Positions 1 through 5,636 of a DNA stretch of 10,301 nt are shown piece after piece. The stretch covers positions 1 to 10,301 of the forward strand of contig CBFGRU010000104.1 of the NCBI GenBank assembly GCA_965651255.1, in the 5' to 3' direction. Each line of letters begins with the position of its first letter. Positions within the stretch are counted from its first letter, which is position 1. Origin of the DNA: CBFGRU01 sp965651255 (GTDB taxonomy: Bacteria; Planctomycetota; Phycisphaerae; Phycisphaerales; SM1A02). Below the pieces are notes generated by a model. That model had not been told where the DNA came from, made no database searches, and worked only from the letters and a program-made list of their open reading frames with translations. The translations under genes and the position numbers were made by a program.

Positions 1-1298
1 CGCCAGCCGAGCGGGGGGATGTTGCGCACCAGCACCTGGCGCTCGTCCCGCGTCCGAACGAGTTCATCACGCATCCACGGCAGTTCGTTGAACACAATGC
101 GATCGTGTTCACCGGTGCAGAGCCGGTCGGCAAGCTTCTGGCAGGCGCGTTCACAGATGTCGAGCGCCAGGTTCTCTGCGCGATCCATGCTGTGGTAGCC
201 GATCGACCCGCACAATCCTTCGCATTCGTGGTTGTCGTGGTGTTGCGCTGCGAGGAGTTCGCGCCATGCTTCATCCAGTTCCCACGAGGGATAGACATCC
301 CACTGCGCGTACGGGCGGCCGAAGAGCGACGCCAGCGTGCTGAGCGACTCGGCTCCGAGGATCGTGCGCTCGACGTTTCGGCTCGTGCGCGGGTGTCGGT
401 CCGCGTTCTTCCCCAGCGTCATGCCGTGCCAGACGTCGTCCATCGTGTAGGCGCGGATCGGCGGTTCTTCCGTCGTCGTCAGACGCTCCACCATCTCGCT
501 CATCGTGCACGGGATGATTTCGTACTCTTCGTGCGCGAGCAGTTCCTTGAGTTTCGGGAGCAACAGTTCGCTGCGGCACATCCAGTCCTTTGATGGCATC
601 AGTTCGAGCCATTGCACGATGGCGGGAAGGGGGAGATCATGCAACAACGACTCGCCCCCACCCCGGCCCCCCCCCGTACGCGTCGCTTCGAGGGAAGGGG
701 AAAGCAGTGCAAAGTCTTCCGGCCACTGGTGCAGGTTTAACTCGTTGCGCGGGAGCGCGGGAATGCGCGTGCCGTCGATGCCTTCCCACTGAATCAGTGC
801 ACATTGCTCGCGCGGCACTTCCGGCGTATGCCAGGTCCATTGGAAGAACAGGTTCGCGCTGGTGTACCCACACGAGCGAAGAATCTGCGGGAGTTGCGGG
901 TAGAAGTAGAACTCCTCCTCCCAGAACGCGCGCGGCCGCACACCGAGCAGGCGTCGCGTCGTGCGCACGCCGTAGGTGAACTGCCTGATGTTCGACTCGC
1001 CGCCGTGGAAGAGGCCGTACGGTTGGCCGTACGAACATCCCACCGGTTCGATCGTGCCGTTCGCGACCGCCGCGCGCAGTTCCGCGAGCGCTTCGGGGCA
1101 CTCCGCGGCCATCTTCTCGTAGCCGATCGCATCGAAGTTGACGTTGCCCTTCACGCCGGTTTCGCGGCAGAGGTGCAGCATGTCGCGCACGCTGCCGGGC
1201 AGGACGTGGTATCCCCACAGCCACTGCATATCGACCCAGTGCATGTGGTTGCCGAAGGTGAAGAGGACGGGCTTGCGCGGCGAAGATGATCGGGCCAT
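1..1298 (-). CDS. GH38-like alpha-mannosidase family glycoside hydrolase, 3' end cut by window edge
   Basis: The frame is open from an ATG at 1298 down to base 1, giving 432 residues with no stop, so this is the N-terminal part of a longer enzyme; GH38 proteins usually have 800-1000 residues. GH38 enzymes hydrolyse terminal alpha-mannosides with two metal-held carboxylates. Visible landmarks are NHMHWVDMQW at residues 17-26 (matching the N-terminal HxHxDxxW metal-site region), GGESNIRQFTYG near 99-110, LGVRPRAFWEEEFYF at 118-132 followed by LPQIL at 136-140 (matching the segment around the GH38 nucleophile), and AQHHDNHECEG at 351-361 (matching the QHHD motif). Where GH38 has an Asp in PDxFG, this protein appears to have Glu128. 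Residues about 197-217 are a Gly/Arg-rich insert read from a C-run-rich DNA stretch. No strong SD precedes the ATG. Family assignment is by motif memory. A divergent or substrate-shifted member of the GH38/GH57-type fold is the main alternative. Confidence 0.72.
   Translation of the reverse strand, partial: MARSSSPRKPVLFTFGNHMHWVDMQWLWGYHVLPGSVRDMLHLCRETGVKGNVNFDAIGYEKMAAECPEALAELRAAVANGTIEPVGCSYGQPYGLFHGGESNIRQFTYGVRTTRRLLGVRPRAFWEEEFYFYPQLPQILRSCGYTSANLFFQWTWHTPEVPREQCALIQWEGIDGTRIPALPRNELNLHQWPEDFALLSPSLEATRTGGGRGGGESLLHDLPLPAIVQWLELMPSKDWMCRSELLLPKLKELLAHEEYEIIPCTMSEMVERLTTTEEPPIRAYTMDDVWHGMTLGKNADRHPRTSRNVERTILGAESLSTLASLFGRPYAQWDVYPSWELDEAWRELLAAQHHDNHECEGLCGSIGYHSMDRAENLALDICERACQKLADRLCTGEHDRIVFNELPWMRDELVRTRDERQVLVRNIPPLGW
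651..704. repeat. Imperfect GC-rich palindromic (REP-like) insert inside the GH38-like gene
   Basis: The plus strand holds C-runs (CCCCC, CCCC, then nine Cs at 667-675), then CGTACG, a short TCG-CTT-CGA stem, and GGG-A-GGGG. The order, pyrimidine/C-rich left arm, small centre and G-rich right arm, resembles the dispersed repeats that many high-GC genomes translate as PHPNPLP...GEG-type peptides. One plus frame here reads PHPGPPPYASLRGKGK. On the gene strand it reads in frame as a low-complexity TRTGGGRGGGES segment that does not look like a glycosidase fold element. The identification as a dispersed repeat is inference, because only one copy is present in this window. Confidence 0.45.
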
Positions 1299-1306
1299 GA
1301 ATCTCG

Positions 1307-1312
1307 ATTGTA
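1307..1312 (-). promoter_or_regulatory. Possible -10 box for the GH38-like gene, leaderless or near-leaderless
   Basis: On the minus strand TACAAT lies 8 bases before the ATG at 1298, a five-of-six match to the sigma-70 -10 consensus. Transcription starting about 7 bases downstream would begin almost at the start codon, which fits the lack of a good SD. No convincing -35 box is found at 16-18 bases upstream; TTGACT is present but only 3 bases away. This is a weak call based on one hexamer. Confidence 0.25.
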
Positions 1313-1337
1313 ACGAGTCAACGGCCCGGGCTTCGGT

Positions 1338-1352
1338 ATGCTGTGTCAGCAT
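1338..1352. promoter_or_regulatory. Short inverted repeat in the divergent intergenic region
   Basis: ATGCTG-TGT-CAGCAT is a perfect 6-bp inverted repeat with a 3-base centre, placed between the divergent GH38-like gene and the slyX-like gene. It could be an operator or an RNA hairpin in the leader of the slyX-like transcript. A match of this length can occur by chance. Confidence 0.2.
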
Positions 1353-1382
1353 GCACCGCTGATGCAGGATCAGGAATCACCC

Positions 1383-1610
1383 ATGTCGGATGATCGCCAC
1401 CAGCAGTTGGAAGAAATGCTCCTCTTTCTCGAGCGGCAGGCCGAGCGGCACGCTGAGGCCATCGATGAGCTGACAGCGATGAATCGTCGTCTGGAGCAGC
1501 GGGTGACCGAACTCACCGCAAAACTTGAGGCCACCCTCAAACCCGATGCATCCCCGGTCGATGATTCAATCACGGAATTTGATCCGCCGGCTGAACCGAA
1601 GTTCGATTAG
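1383..1610 (+). CDS. slyX: SlyX-like small coiled-coil protein (75 aa)
   Basis: This small acidic protein is nearly all predicted coiled coil. Residues about 3-50 (DRHQQLEEMLLFLERQAERH and onward through a run of L/E/R heptads ending TELTAKLEATL) match the layout of SlyX: a LE..L.FLE.. start, an IDEL segment, then spaced Q/R/L heptads. A short acidic, proline-containing tail follows (DPPAEPKFD), comparable in position to the PPHY tail of classical SlyX. SlyX has no settled biochemical role. The start at 1383 is chosen because AGGA lies about 8 bases upstream; an in-frame upstream start at 1338 would add an unconserved-looking leader. The stop overlaps the SD of the next gene (TTAGGA), so the two genes are probably co-transcribed and translationally linked. 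The family call is tentative because coiled coils match easily. Confidence 0.6.
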   Translation: MSDDRHQQLEEMLLFLERQAERHAEAIDELTAMNRRLEQRVTELTAKLEATLKPDASPVDDSITEFDPPAEPKFD

Positions 1611-1619
1611 GATACATTC

Positions 1620-2042
1620 GTGACCCGTGCCCCCTCCGCATCTGACTCGCCGCCTCATCGTGCCGGTCGCTTCGGCCTGCCGGTGATGCGTCATGAGAAT
1701 GCGTACGTGTGGCTCGTGTTCGTTTCGGCGCTGGATGTCGTCCTCACGCGGCTGATTCTCTCGGTCGGCACGGGGTCCATCGATGCGCAGAACGAGATCA
1801 ATCCATTGGCGCGACTGGTGATTGAAGAGTGGGGCATGATGGGCGCGAGTCTCTTCAAGTTCAGTCTGGTCATCATCGTCATTGTGATTACCGAGGTCGT
1901 CTCGCGACTGCGGCCGAGGACGGGCACGTTCCTGGTCTGGACGAGCGTCGCCATCGGCGCGTTCCCGGTCGTCTGGTCACTGACGCTGCTGATCGTGCAC
2001 CGGTTCGTGGATGGAAACGATCTGAGCTCGATCTTCTGGTAA
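1620..2042 (+). CDS. DUF5658-like integral membrane protein (140 aa)
   Basis: This small membrane protein is of unknown function. After a polar N-terminus of about 27 residues come three or so hydrophobic segments: about 30-48 (AYVWLVFVSALDVVLTRLIL), about 74-92 (a long I/V run, FSLVIIVIVITEVV) and about 102-127 (FLVWTSVAIGAFPVVWSLTL and onward). The pattern of an Asp in the first helix (ALDVVLTRLIL) followed by a Gly-rich turn and a N-x-I-NPLA motif (residues about 58-65) fits the DUF5658 family, which has D..LT and E.NPL signatures. The start is a GTG at 1620 with AGGA 7 bases upstream; an ATG at 1686 (MRHENAYVW) would remove the polar leader but lacks an SD. It lies 9 bases after the slyX-like gene and 50 bases before ndh, which suggests one operon and a membrane role near the respiratory dehydrogenase, though that link is inference. 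Confidence 0.6.
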   Translation: MTRAPSASDSPPHRAGRFGLPVMRHENAYVWLVFVSALDVVLTRLILSVGTGSIDAQNEINPLARLVIEEWGMMGASLFKFSLVIIVIVITEVVSRLRPRTGTFLVWTSVAIGAFPVVWSLTLLIVHRFVDGNDLSSIFW

Positions 2043-2092
2043 GACACGCACGGCCGGGCGGCGCGCGGCTAGGGTGATGCGAGGTGCAACGC

Positions 2093-3376
2093 ATGACCCG
2101 TTCTCAACAGCGCATTGTCATCCTCGGTGGAGGGTTCGCCGGCGCATCCTGCGCGCAGCGACTCGAGCGTGCTCTTCGTCGGCGTGATGATCTGGATGTC
2201 ATTCTGATCGATCGACATAACTACTTTGTGTTCACCCCGCTGCTGGTCGAGGCGGGAGTCGGTGGTCTGGAACCGCGGCATGTCGTCGTTCCGATCCGCG
2301 ACTTTCTGAAGCGGTGCACCTTCCGCATGGCCGAGGTGCTCCGGGTGGAGCCGGCGAACAAATCCGTGCGGTACCGATTGATCGGCGATGAGGCGGTGCA
2401 GGAGATGACGTTCGATCATCTCGTGGTGGCGATCGGCAGTGTGGCCCGCCGCCCGAACATACCGGGCCTGCGCGACCATGCGTTTGAGCTGAAGAGTCTG
2501 GCCGACGCCATTGCCCTTCGGGACCGCGCGGTGCGCATGCTCGAGTATGCCAGCGCCGTTGAGAATGTGCAGGCGAGAAGGCAGGCGCTGACGTTCGTTG
2601 TCATCGGCGCCAATTACACCGGGGTGGAAGTGGCGGGTGAGTTTGATGAATTCCTCAAATCAGCAGCCAGGCGGTATCCGAACATCGCGCCAAGTGATTG
2701 TCGCGTGGTGCTCATCGAACGTGAAGCAGGCATTCTCGGAACGCTTGACGAGGGGCTTGCGCGCTTCGCGCAGCGATCGCTGGAGAAACGCGGCGTCGAG
2801 GTTCGGCTGAACGCAACCGTCGAGGCGGTGAAGGCAGATTCGATCGTCCTCGCGGATGGTGAGTCCATCGAGTCACGCACGGTCATCTGGGCTGCGGGGG
2901 TGTCACCGAATCCGCTGTTGCAGGAGTTCGGACTTCCGCTGACGGCGGGGGGAGCGATCCGCTGCGCGCGTGATCTGCGGGTGCTGGAATCGGACTGCAT
3001 CTGGGCAATCGGGGATGCGGCAGAGAATCCGGGGCCGGATGGAACGCCCTATCCTGCGACTGCGCAGCATGCCATTCGCCAGGGCGCTCATGCGGCGAGG
3101 AACATTCTTGAGGTGCTTGCCGGCCGTGCAACCCGGCCGTGCGATCTGGTGAATCAGGGGACGCTGGCGGCGCTCGGATGCCGGACGGGGGTGGCCAAGA
3201 TCTTTGGTGTGAAGCTCTCGGGGTTCCCTGCCTGGTGGATCTGGCGAACGGTGTATCTTCTGAAGATGCCACGGTTTGCACGCAAGGTGCGGGTGGCCAT
3301 CGACTGGACCATCGCGTTGTTCTTCCGGCGGGATGTGGTTGAATTGGGTGTCCATCGCCGCCGCGAATCTCGATAG
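2093..3376 (+). CDS. ndh: Type II NADH dehydrogenase (NDH-2), FAD-dependent
   Basis: NDH-2 is a peripheral membrane flavoprotein that oxidises NADH and passes electrons to quinone without pumping protons. The 427-residue length is typical. Visible features are the FAD-binding GGGFAG at residues 12-17, with the ribose-binding acid D40 at the end of the second strand, then RHNYFVFTPLL at 41-51; the second, NADH-binding Rossmann motif VIGANYTGVEVAGE near 168-181, which has Ala-Asn where most have Gly-Gly; VIWAAGV near 265; and the second FAD motif IWAIGDAAENPG near 303. The C-terminal part carries AALGCRTGVAKIFG, then a Trp-rich segment (FPAWWIWRTVYLLKMP) and a hydrophobic stretch ending RRDVVELG, which is the usual membrane-anchoring tail. 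The start is ATG 2093 because GAGG at 2081-2084 is well spaced for it; a GTG at 2084 overlaps that SD. It is third in the likely operon. Confidence 0.92.
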   Translation: MTRSQQRIVILGGGFAGASCAQRLERALRRRDDLDVILIDRHNYFVFTPLLVEAGVGGLEPRHVVVPIRDFLKRCTFRMAEVLRVEPANKSVRYRLIGDEAVQEMTFDHLVVAIGSVARRPNIPGLRDHAFELKSLADAIALRDRAVRMLEYASAVENVQARRQALTFVVIGANYTGVEVAGEFDEFLKSAARRYPNIAPSDCRVVLIEREAGILGTLDEGLARFAQRSLEKRGVEVRLNATVEAVKADSIVLADGESIESRTVIWAAGVSPNPLLQEFGLPLTAGGAIRCARDLRVLESDCIWAIGDAAENPGPDGTPYPATAQHAIRQGAHAARNILEVLAGRATRPCDLVNQGTLAALGCRTGVAKIFGVKLSGFPAWWIWRTVYLLKMPRFARKVRVAIDWTIALFFRRDVVELGVHRRRESR

Positions 3377-3410
3377 AAAAAGTCCGCGACACATCAAAGG
3401 TGTCGCGGAC
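3377..3410 (-). terminator. Intrinsic terminator hairpin with T-tract on the minus strand
   Basis: GTCCGCGACAC at 3382-3392 pairs perfectly with GTGTCGCGGAC at 3400-3410 across a 7-base loop. On the minus strand the stem is followed directly by TTTTT (3381-3377), the classic rho-independent arrangement. On the plus strand it is followed by CGCAG, so as an ndh terminator it would be a T-less hairpin. It may serve both directions. The T-tract places a minus-strand transcript end right at the ndh stop codon, yet no minus-strand protein gene lies upstream. Confidence 0.65.
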
Positions 3411-3422
3411 CGCAGTAGTGTT

Positions 3423-3459
3423 GCCGAGCGTCTGCTCGGCGCCGGGATGTGGTCCCGGC
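3423..3459. repeat. Two back-to-back perfect hairpins
   Basis: GCCGAGC-GTCT-GCTCGGC (3423-3440) is followed without any gap by GCCGGGA-TGTGG-TCCCGGC (3441-3459). Each has a perfect 7-bp GC-rich stem with a 4- or 5-base loop. Together with the 11-bp hairpin at 3382-3410 they make three strong stems in 78 bases. They could be part of a structured RNA on either strand. On the minus strand they directly precede the terminator. Confidence 0.55.
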
Positions 3460-3481
3460 TGATGATTGAACGAGGAACGTG

Positions 3482-3619
3482 ATGTTCGCTCTTCAGAAAG
3501 ACTGCCACGGAAGCGGGCATCGTCAAGGCAATTTCGATCGAACCGGAACCATGCCCTGCGAATGGATGCCGAACGAGCGATCTGACGATGTCAGTAACAC
3601 GCTGCGCCACTTGGTGTAG
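3482..3619 (+). CDS. Possible 45-residue small protein
   Basis: An ATG at 3482 is preceded by GAGGA at 3472-3476 with 5 bases of spacing, one of the better SDs in the window. It opens a 45-codon frame ending in TAG at 3617-3619. The product starts MFALQKDCHGSGHRQG and contains two Cys, three His and an acidic/arginine middle (MPNERSDD); it has no membrane segment and I recognise no family. Third-codon GC is roughly 60 percent by my count, probably lower than in the clear genes around it, which argues against it. It lies between the hairpin cluster and the pseudopilin gene and reads the same way as both neighbours. It may be a real small protein, a leader peptide, or chance. Confidence 0.3.
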   Translation: MFALQKDCHGSGHRQGNFDRTGTMPCEWMPNERSDDVSNTLRHLV

Positions 3620-3655
3620 CAGAAACTGAAGGTTGGTTGATGCGGCCAGAAATAT

Positions 3656-3673
3656 TTTGCCGGCCGCGGCAAA
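3656..3673 (+). promoter_or_regulatory. Hairpin overlapping the pseudopilin ribosome binding site
   Basis: TTTGCCG-GCCG-CGGCAAA is a perfect 7-bp stem with a 4-base loop. Its right arm covers the first three A residues of AAAGG (3671-3675), the SD candidate for the ATG at 3686. In RNA this would partly hide the site. As DNA it is a near-palindrome (TTGCCGGCCGCGGCAA) that could bind a protein. It is not followed by a T-run, so it is not a typical terminator for the plus strand. Confidence 0.4.
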
Positions 3674-3685
3674 GGTTGTGATTCG

Positions 3686-4276
3686 ATGAGGAGCATCGTG
3701 GTGGGTGGACGACGCGCACAGCGCCGAGGGTTTTCGCTGGCCGAGATCGTGGTCGTGGTCGGCATTGTGGGCGTATTGATGGCGATCATCATTCCGTCGG
3801 TGCAGGGGGTGCGCGATCGTGCCTGGGAAGCGGAGTGCCAGTCCAACCTGCGAAACATCGGGACCTTCTTCGAGAGCTACCGTCAGAAAAGCGACGGCCT
3901 GCTCCCGCGCGCCGCTCCGCTGCCATCGGGCGACCCGTATGCACCGCCGGATGGACTGAACGGCGTCTTCGCGGGGTTACACCCGGCGGACTCCCGGATC
4001 TATCTCTGCCCGGCCGATGATGATCCGGAAAGCGTCTCGATCGGGACGAGTTACTTTTACGTGGCCGGTGCGTTCATGCTGATCTCCCCGCTCAATCCGT
4101 TCGCGGCCCAGCGCGAGGCAACGCGGTTCTTCGAGGGCCCCGCCGGAAACGGCATTCCCCTGTTGTGGGACAGTGTGGACCGGCATTTCATCGGCACGGA
4201 CCTTCCGCGGAACGGCGTGTTCTGGGATGGTCACGTTGGCCGCGTCGGCGAGCCGTTTACCATTCCCGGCCAGTGA
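3686..4276 (+). CDS. Type II secretion / type IV pilin-like pseudopilin (planctomycete type)
   Basis: This is a prepilin-like protein of 196 residues. A short basic leader (MRSIVVGGRRAQRRG) is followed by the prepilin peptidase site G15|F16 and the mature start FSLAEIVVVVGIVGVLMAII. Glu20 sits at the conserved +5 position, and a hydrophobic helix covers about 16-37. The rest is a soluble head with Y/F-rich segments, LCPADDD near residue 112, and near the C-terminus VFWDGHVGRV (residues 178-187). The CPxD segment and terminal DGHV are typical of the large pseudopilin families of Planctomycetes, whose individual roles are mostly unknown. The ATG at 3686 has AAAGG 10 bases upstream. A GTG at 3701 has a stronger SD (GAGGAG, 3688-3693, 7 bases away) and would still leave a usable leader, so the true start is uncertain. 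A membrane-anchored protein gene follows after 41 bases. Confidence 0.88.
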   Translation: MRSIVVGGRRAQRRGFSLAEIVVVVGIVGVLMAIIIPSVQGVRDRAWEAECQSNLRNIGTFFESYRQKSDGLLPRAAPLPSGDPYAPPDGLNGVFAGLHPADSRIYLCPADDDPESVSIGTSYFYVAGAFMLISPLNPFAAQREATRFFEGPAGNGIPLLWDSVDRHFIGTDLPRNGVFWDGHVGRVGEPFTIPGQ

Positions 4277-4317
4277 TCGTCTAGTGAGAAAGGGCAAACG
4301 CCCGGAGCGCGAAACTG

Positions 4318-5034
4318 ATGCGCATTGATCGATACGAAATCGAACGGTACCTGGTGCTGAACCGGGCGCGGCTGGCGCGAAAGACCGGCCTGGTGCTTCT
4401 GTCGCTCGCGCTTCTGCTGAGCGTGGTCTGGTTCGTGGCTTGGCGTCCACGCAAGCCGCCGAGCATCTTCGACGCCCCGGTTGACAACATCGCCTCGTTC
4501 TTTGCCTCACCGGACTTCAACGCGCTGCCCCCGCGTGAGCGACTGGAGCTGATTGCTCAATTCGTGCAGCGCTTCCGTTCGCTGGAACAATCCGAGTCGG
4601 CGGTCCTCAGCGCGTTTCTGGCGGGCCTCACCGGAAAGTCACGGGATCAGTTGCGGGAGAATGTCCGCATTCTCGCCAAAGACCTGTTGAAGGAAGGCGC
4701 GGATGAGTATCTCGCCCTGCCGCCGGAGGAGCGTGCGGAGTTTCTCGACCAGTGGCTGGTCGATTGGATCAAGTTCGGCGAGCGCATCGACCGCGGTGAG
4801 GAACGACAGATTACGGATGATCAACGACTGGCCGAGATTCGGCGCGATGGCCAGCGCGACCGTGATCGGGCAGCATCCCGCGTTGTGAGCCGTTCGTTCG
4901 ACCAGGAAGACGCCGTACGATTCCTCGATCTCTGGAAAAGCGAAGTGGAATCAACCGCTTCGCCCAAGGAACAGGGGCAGATCTTCAAGTTCATGACCGA
5001 CCTGCGCGATCGACTGACGGCTCCGCCCGGTTGA
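4318..5034 (+). CDS. Membrane-anchored protein of unknown function with an internal LPPxER repeat
   Basis: I do not recognise a named family for this 238-residue protein. The N-terminus (residues 1-23) is basic and polar, followed by a single hydrophobic helix at about 24-41 (GLVLLSLALLLSVVWFVAW) and then a charged, helical, probably periplasmic region, as the positive-inside rule suggests. Two related segments are visible: DFNALPPRERLELIAQFVQ at 66-84 and EYLALPPEERAEFLDQWLV at 130-148, each with LPPxERxE and a following helix. The C-terminal third is rich in R, D and E. The ATG at 4318 has GGAG about 10 bases upstream. It follows the pseudopilin by 41 bases on the same strand, so a shared transcript and a role alongside a pilus or secretion pseudopilus are possible but unproven. 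It converges with the HD hydrolase gene with only 11 bases between stop codons. Confidence 0.75.
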   Translation: MRIDRYEIERYLVLNRARLARKTGLVLLSLALLLSVVWFVAWRPRKPPSIFDAPVDNIASFFASPDFNALPPRERLELIAQFVQRFRSLEQSESAVLSAFLAGLTGKSRDQLRENVRILAKDLLKEGADEYLALPPEERAEFLDQWLVDWIKFGERIDRGEERQITDDQRLAEIRRDGQRDRDRAASRVVSRSFDQEDAVRFLDLWKSEVESTASPKEQGQIFKFMTDLRDRLTAPPG

Positions 5035-5045
5035 TGCGCCCTGCT

Positions 5046-5609
5046 TCACGGTAAGGATTCGTTGATCATCGCGGCGACGATCGCCTTCGCCCGCGCGAGA
5101 TTCGGGTCATCGCCCGCTACGGCCAGCGCCCTCGCTGCCTTCGACCGGATTCGATCGCGCTTCGCCGGGTTGCTCTCATCGTGGAAGTTGTCAAAGACGT
5201 CAGCCAGTTTGACGAGCCGCGCCCGCCACGGTCCGCAGCGCAATTGCTCGTCGTAGGCGCGCTCCCGCTCATCTTCTCGAAGCCGCATGTCCTTCGTGAG
5301 ACAGGCCACCGAGCGGGCGATCTCTTCCCCGAACTGCTCAAAGAGATCATCAAAGTCAGTCCCGGTGTCTTCAATCGTGTCGTGCAGCAGCGCGATGGCC
5401 AATGCCTCGGCATCGCGACATTCAAAGAGCGTGGCGATGGTCAGTGCCACGCGCGTGGGATGGCTGAAGTACGGCGTCTCACCATCACGCCGGACCGCAT
5501 GCCGATGGGCGGCTGCGGCAAACGCCGCTGCTCGCTGCCAGAGGTCAAAGGTTTTCGGCACCATCATCACATCGTTCGCCATGGTCGAAGTCATGTCACC
5601 GCGTTCCAT
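5046..5609 (-). CDS. Stand-alone HD-domain hydrolase, RelA/SpoT- or MESH1-like
   Basis: This 187-residue protein is a single HD domain of the RelA/SpoT hydrolase type, without synthetase, TGS or ACT domains. Visible residues are H50 in YFSHPTRVAL, the HD pair H76-D77 followed by E80-D81 in ALLHDTIEDTG, LTKD at 104-107, and K134-L-A-D137-x3-N141, all in the order seen in the Mn-dependent (p)ppGpp hydrolase domain of SpoT and in MESH1. Such enzymes remove the 3' pyrophosphate of (p)ppGpp or act on other nucleotides such as NADPH. The substrate here is not proven by sequence. The start at 5609 is the longest; ATGs at 5594 and 5582 are possible because the SD is weak for all. It lies 27 bases after ispF on the same strand, so the two are probably one operon. 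Confidence 0.85.
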   Translation of the reverse strand: MERGDMTSTMANDVMMVPKTFDLWQRAAAFAAAAHRHAVRRDGETPYFSHPTRVALTIATLFECRDAEALAIALLHDTIEDTGTDFDDLFEQFGEEIARSVACLTKDMRLREDERERAYDEQLRCGPWRARLVKLADVFDNFHDESNPAKRDRIRSKAARALAVAGDDPNLARAKAIVAAMINESLP

Positions 5610-5636
5610 ATGCTGTCGTATCTCTTGTTCATGTGT

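Larger units (their letters stand above)
3377..3685. other. 309-base intergenic region with four hairpins and a possible small ORF
   Basis: Between the ndh stop and the pseudopilin start there is no long convincing gene. The region holds an A5 run directly after the ndh stop, an 11-bp perfect hairpin, two back-to-back 7-bp hairpins, a 45-codon ORF with a good SD, and a 7-bp hairpin that overlaps the pseudopilin SD. The last 60 bases include a locally AT-rich AAATATTTT run just before the final hairpin. I saw no tRNA: no cloverleaf can be drawn around the GTTCGATC on the minus strand near 3530-3545. Confidence 0.7.

Noticed and set aside
105..1289. Several plus- and minus-strand open frames of 95-195 codons
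   Set aside because: They are shadows of the GH38-like frame, which runs without a stop from 1298 to the left edge and contains recognisable glycosidase motifs.
3525..3550. GTTCGATC on the minus strand, like a tRNA T-loop
   Set aside because: The flanking bases do not form the 5-bp T-stem, and no acceptor or anticodon stem can be drawn around it.
2903..3610. Long minus-strand open frame (235 codons) across the 3' part of ndh and the following gap
   Set aside because: It is antisense to the well-supported ndh gene for most of its length, reads through the terminator-like hairpin, and gives an Arg/Ser/His-rich product without recognisable motifs.
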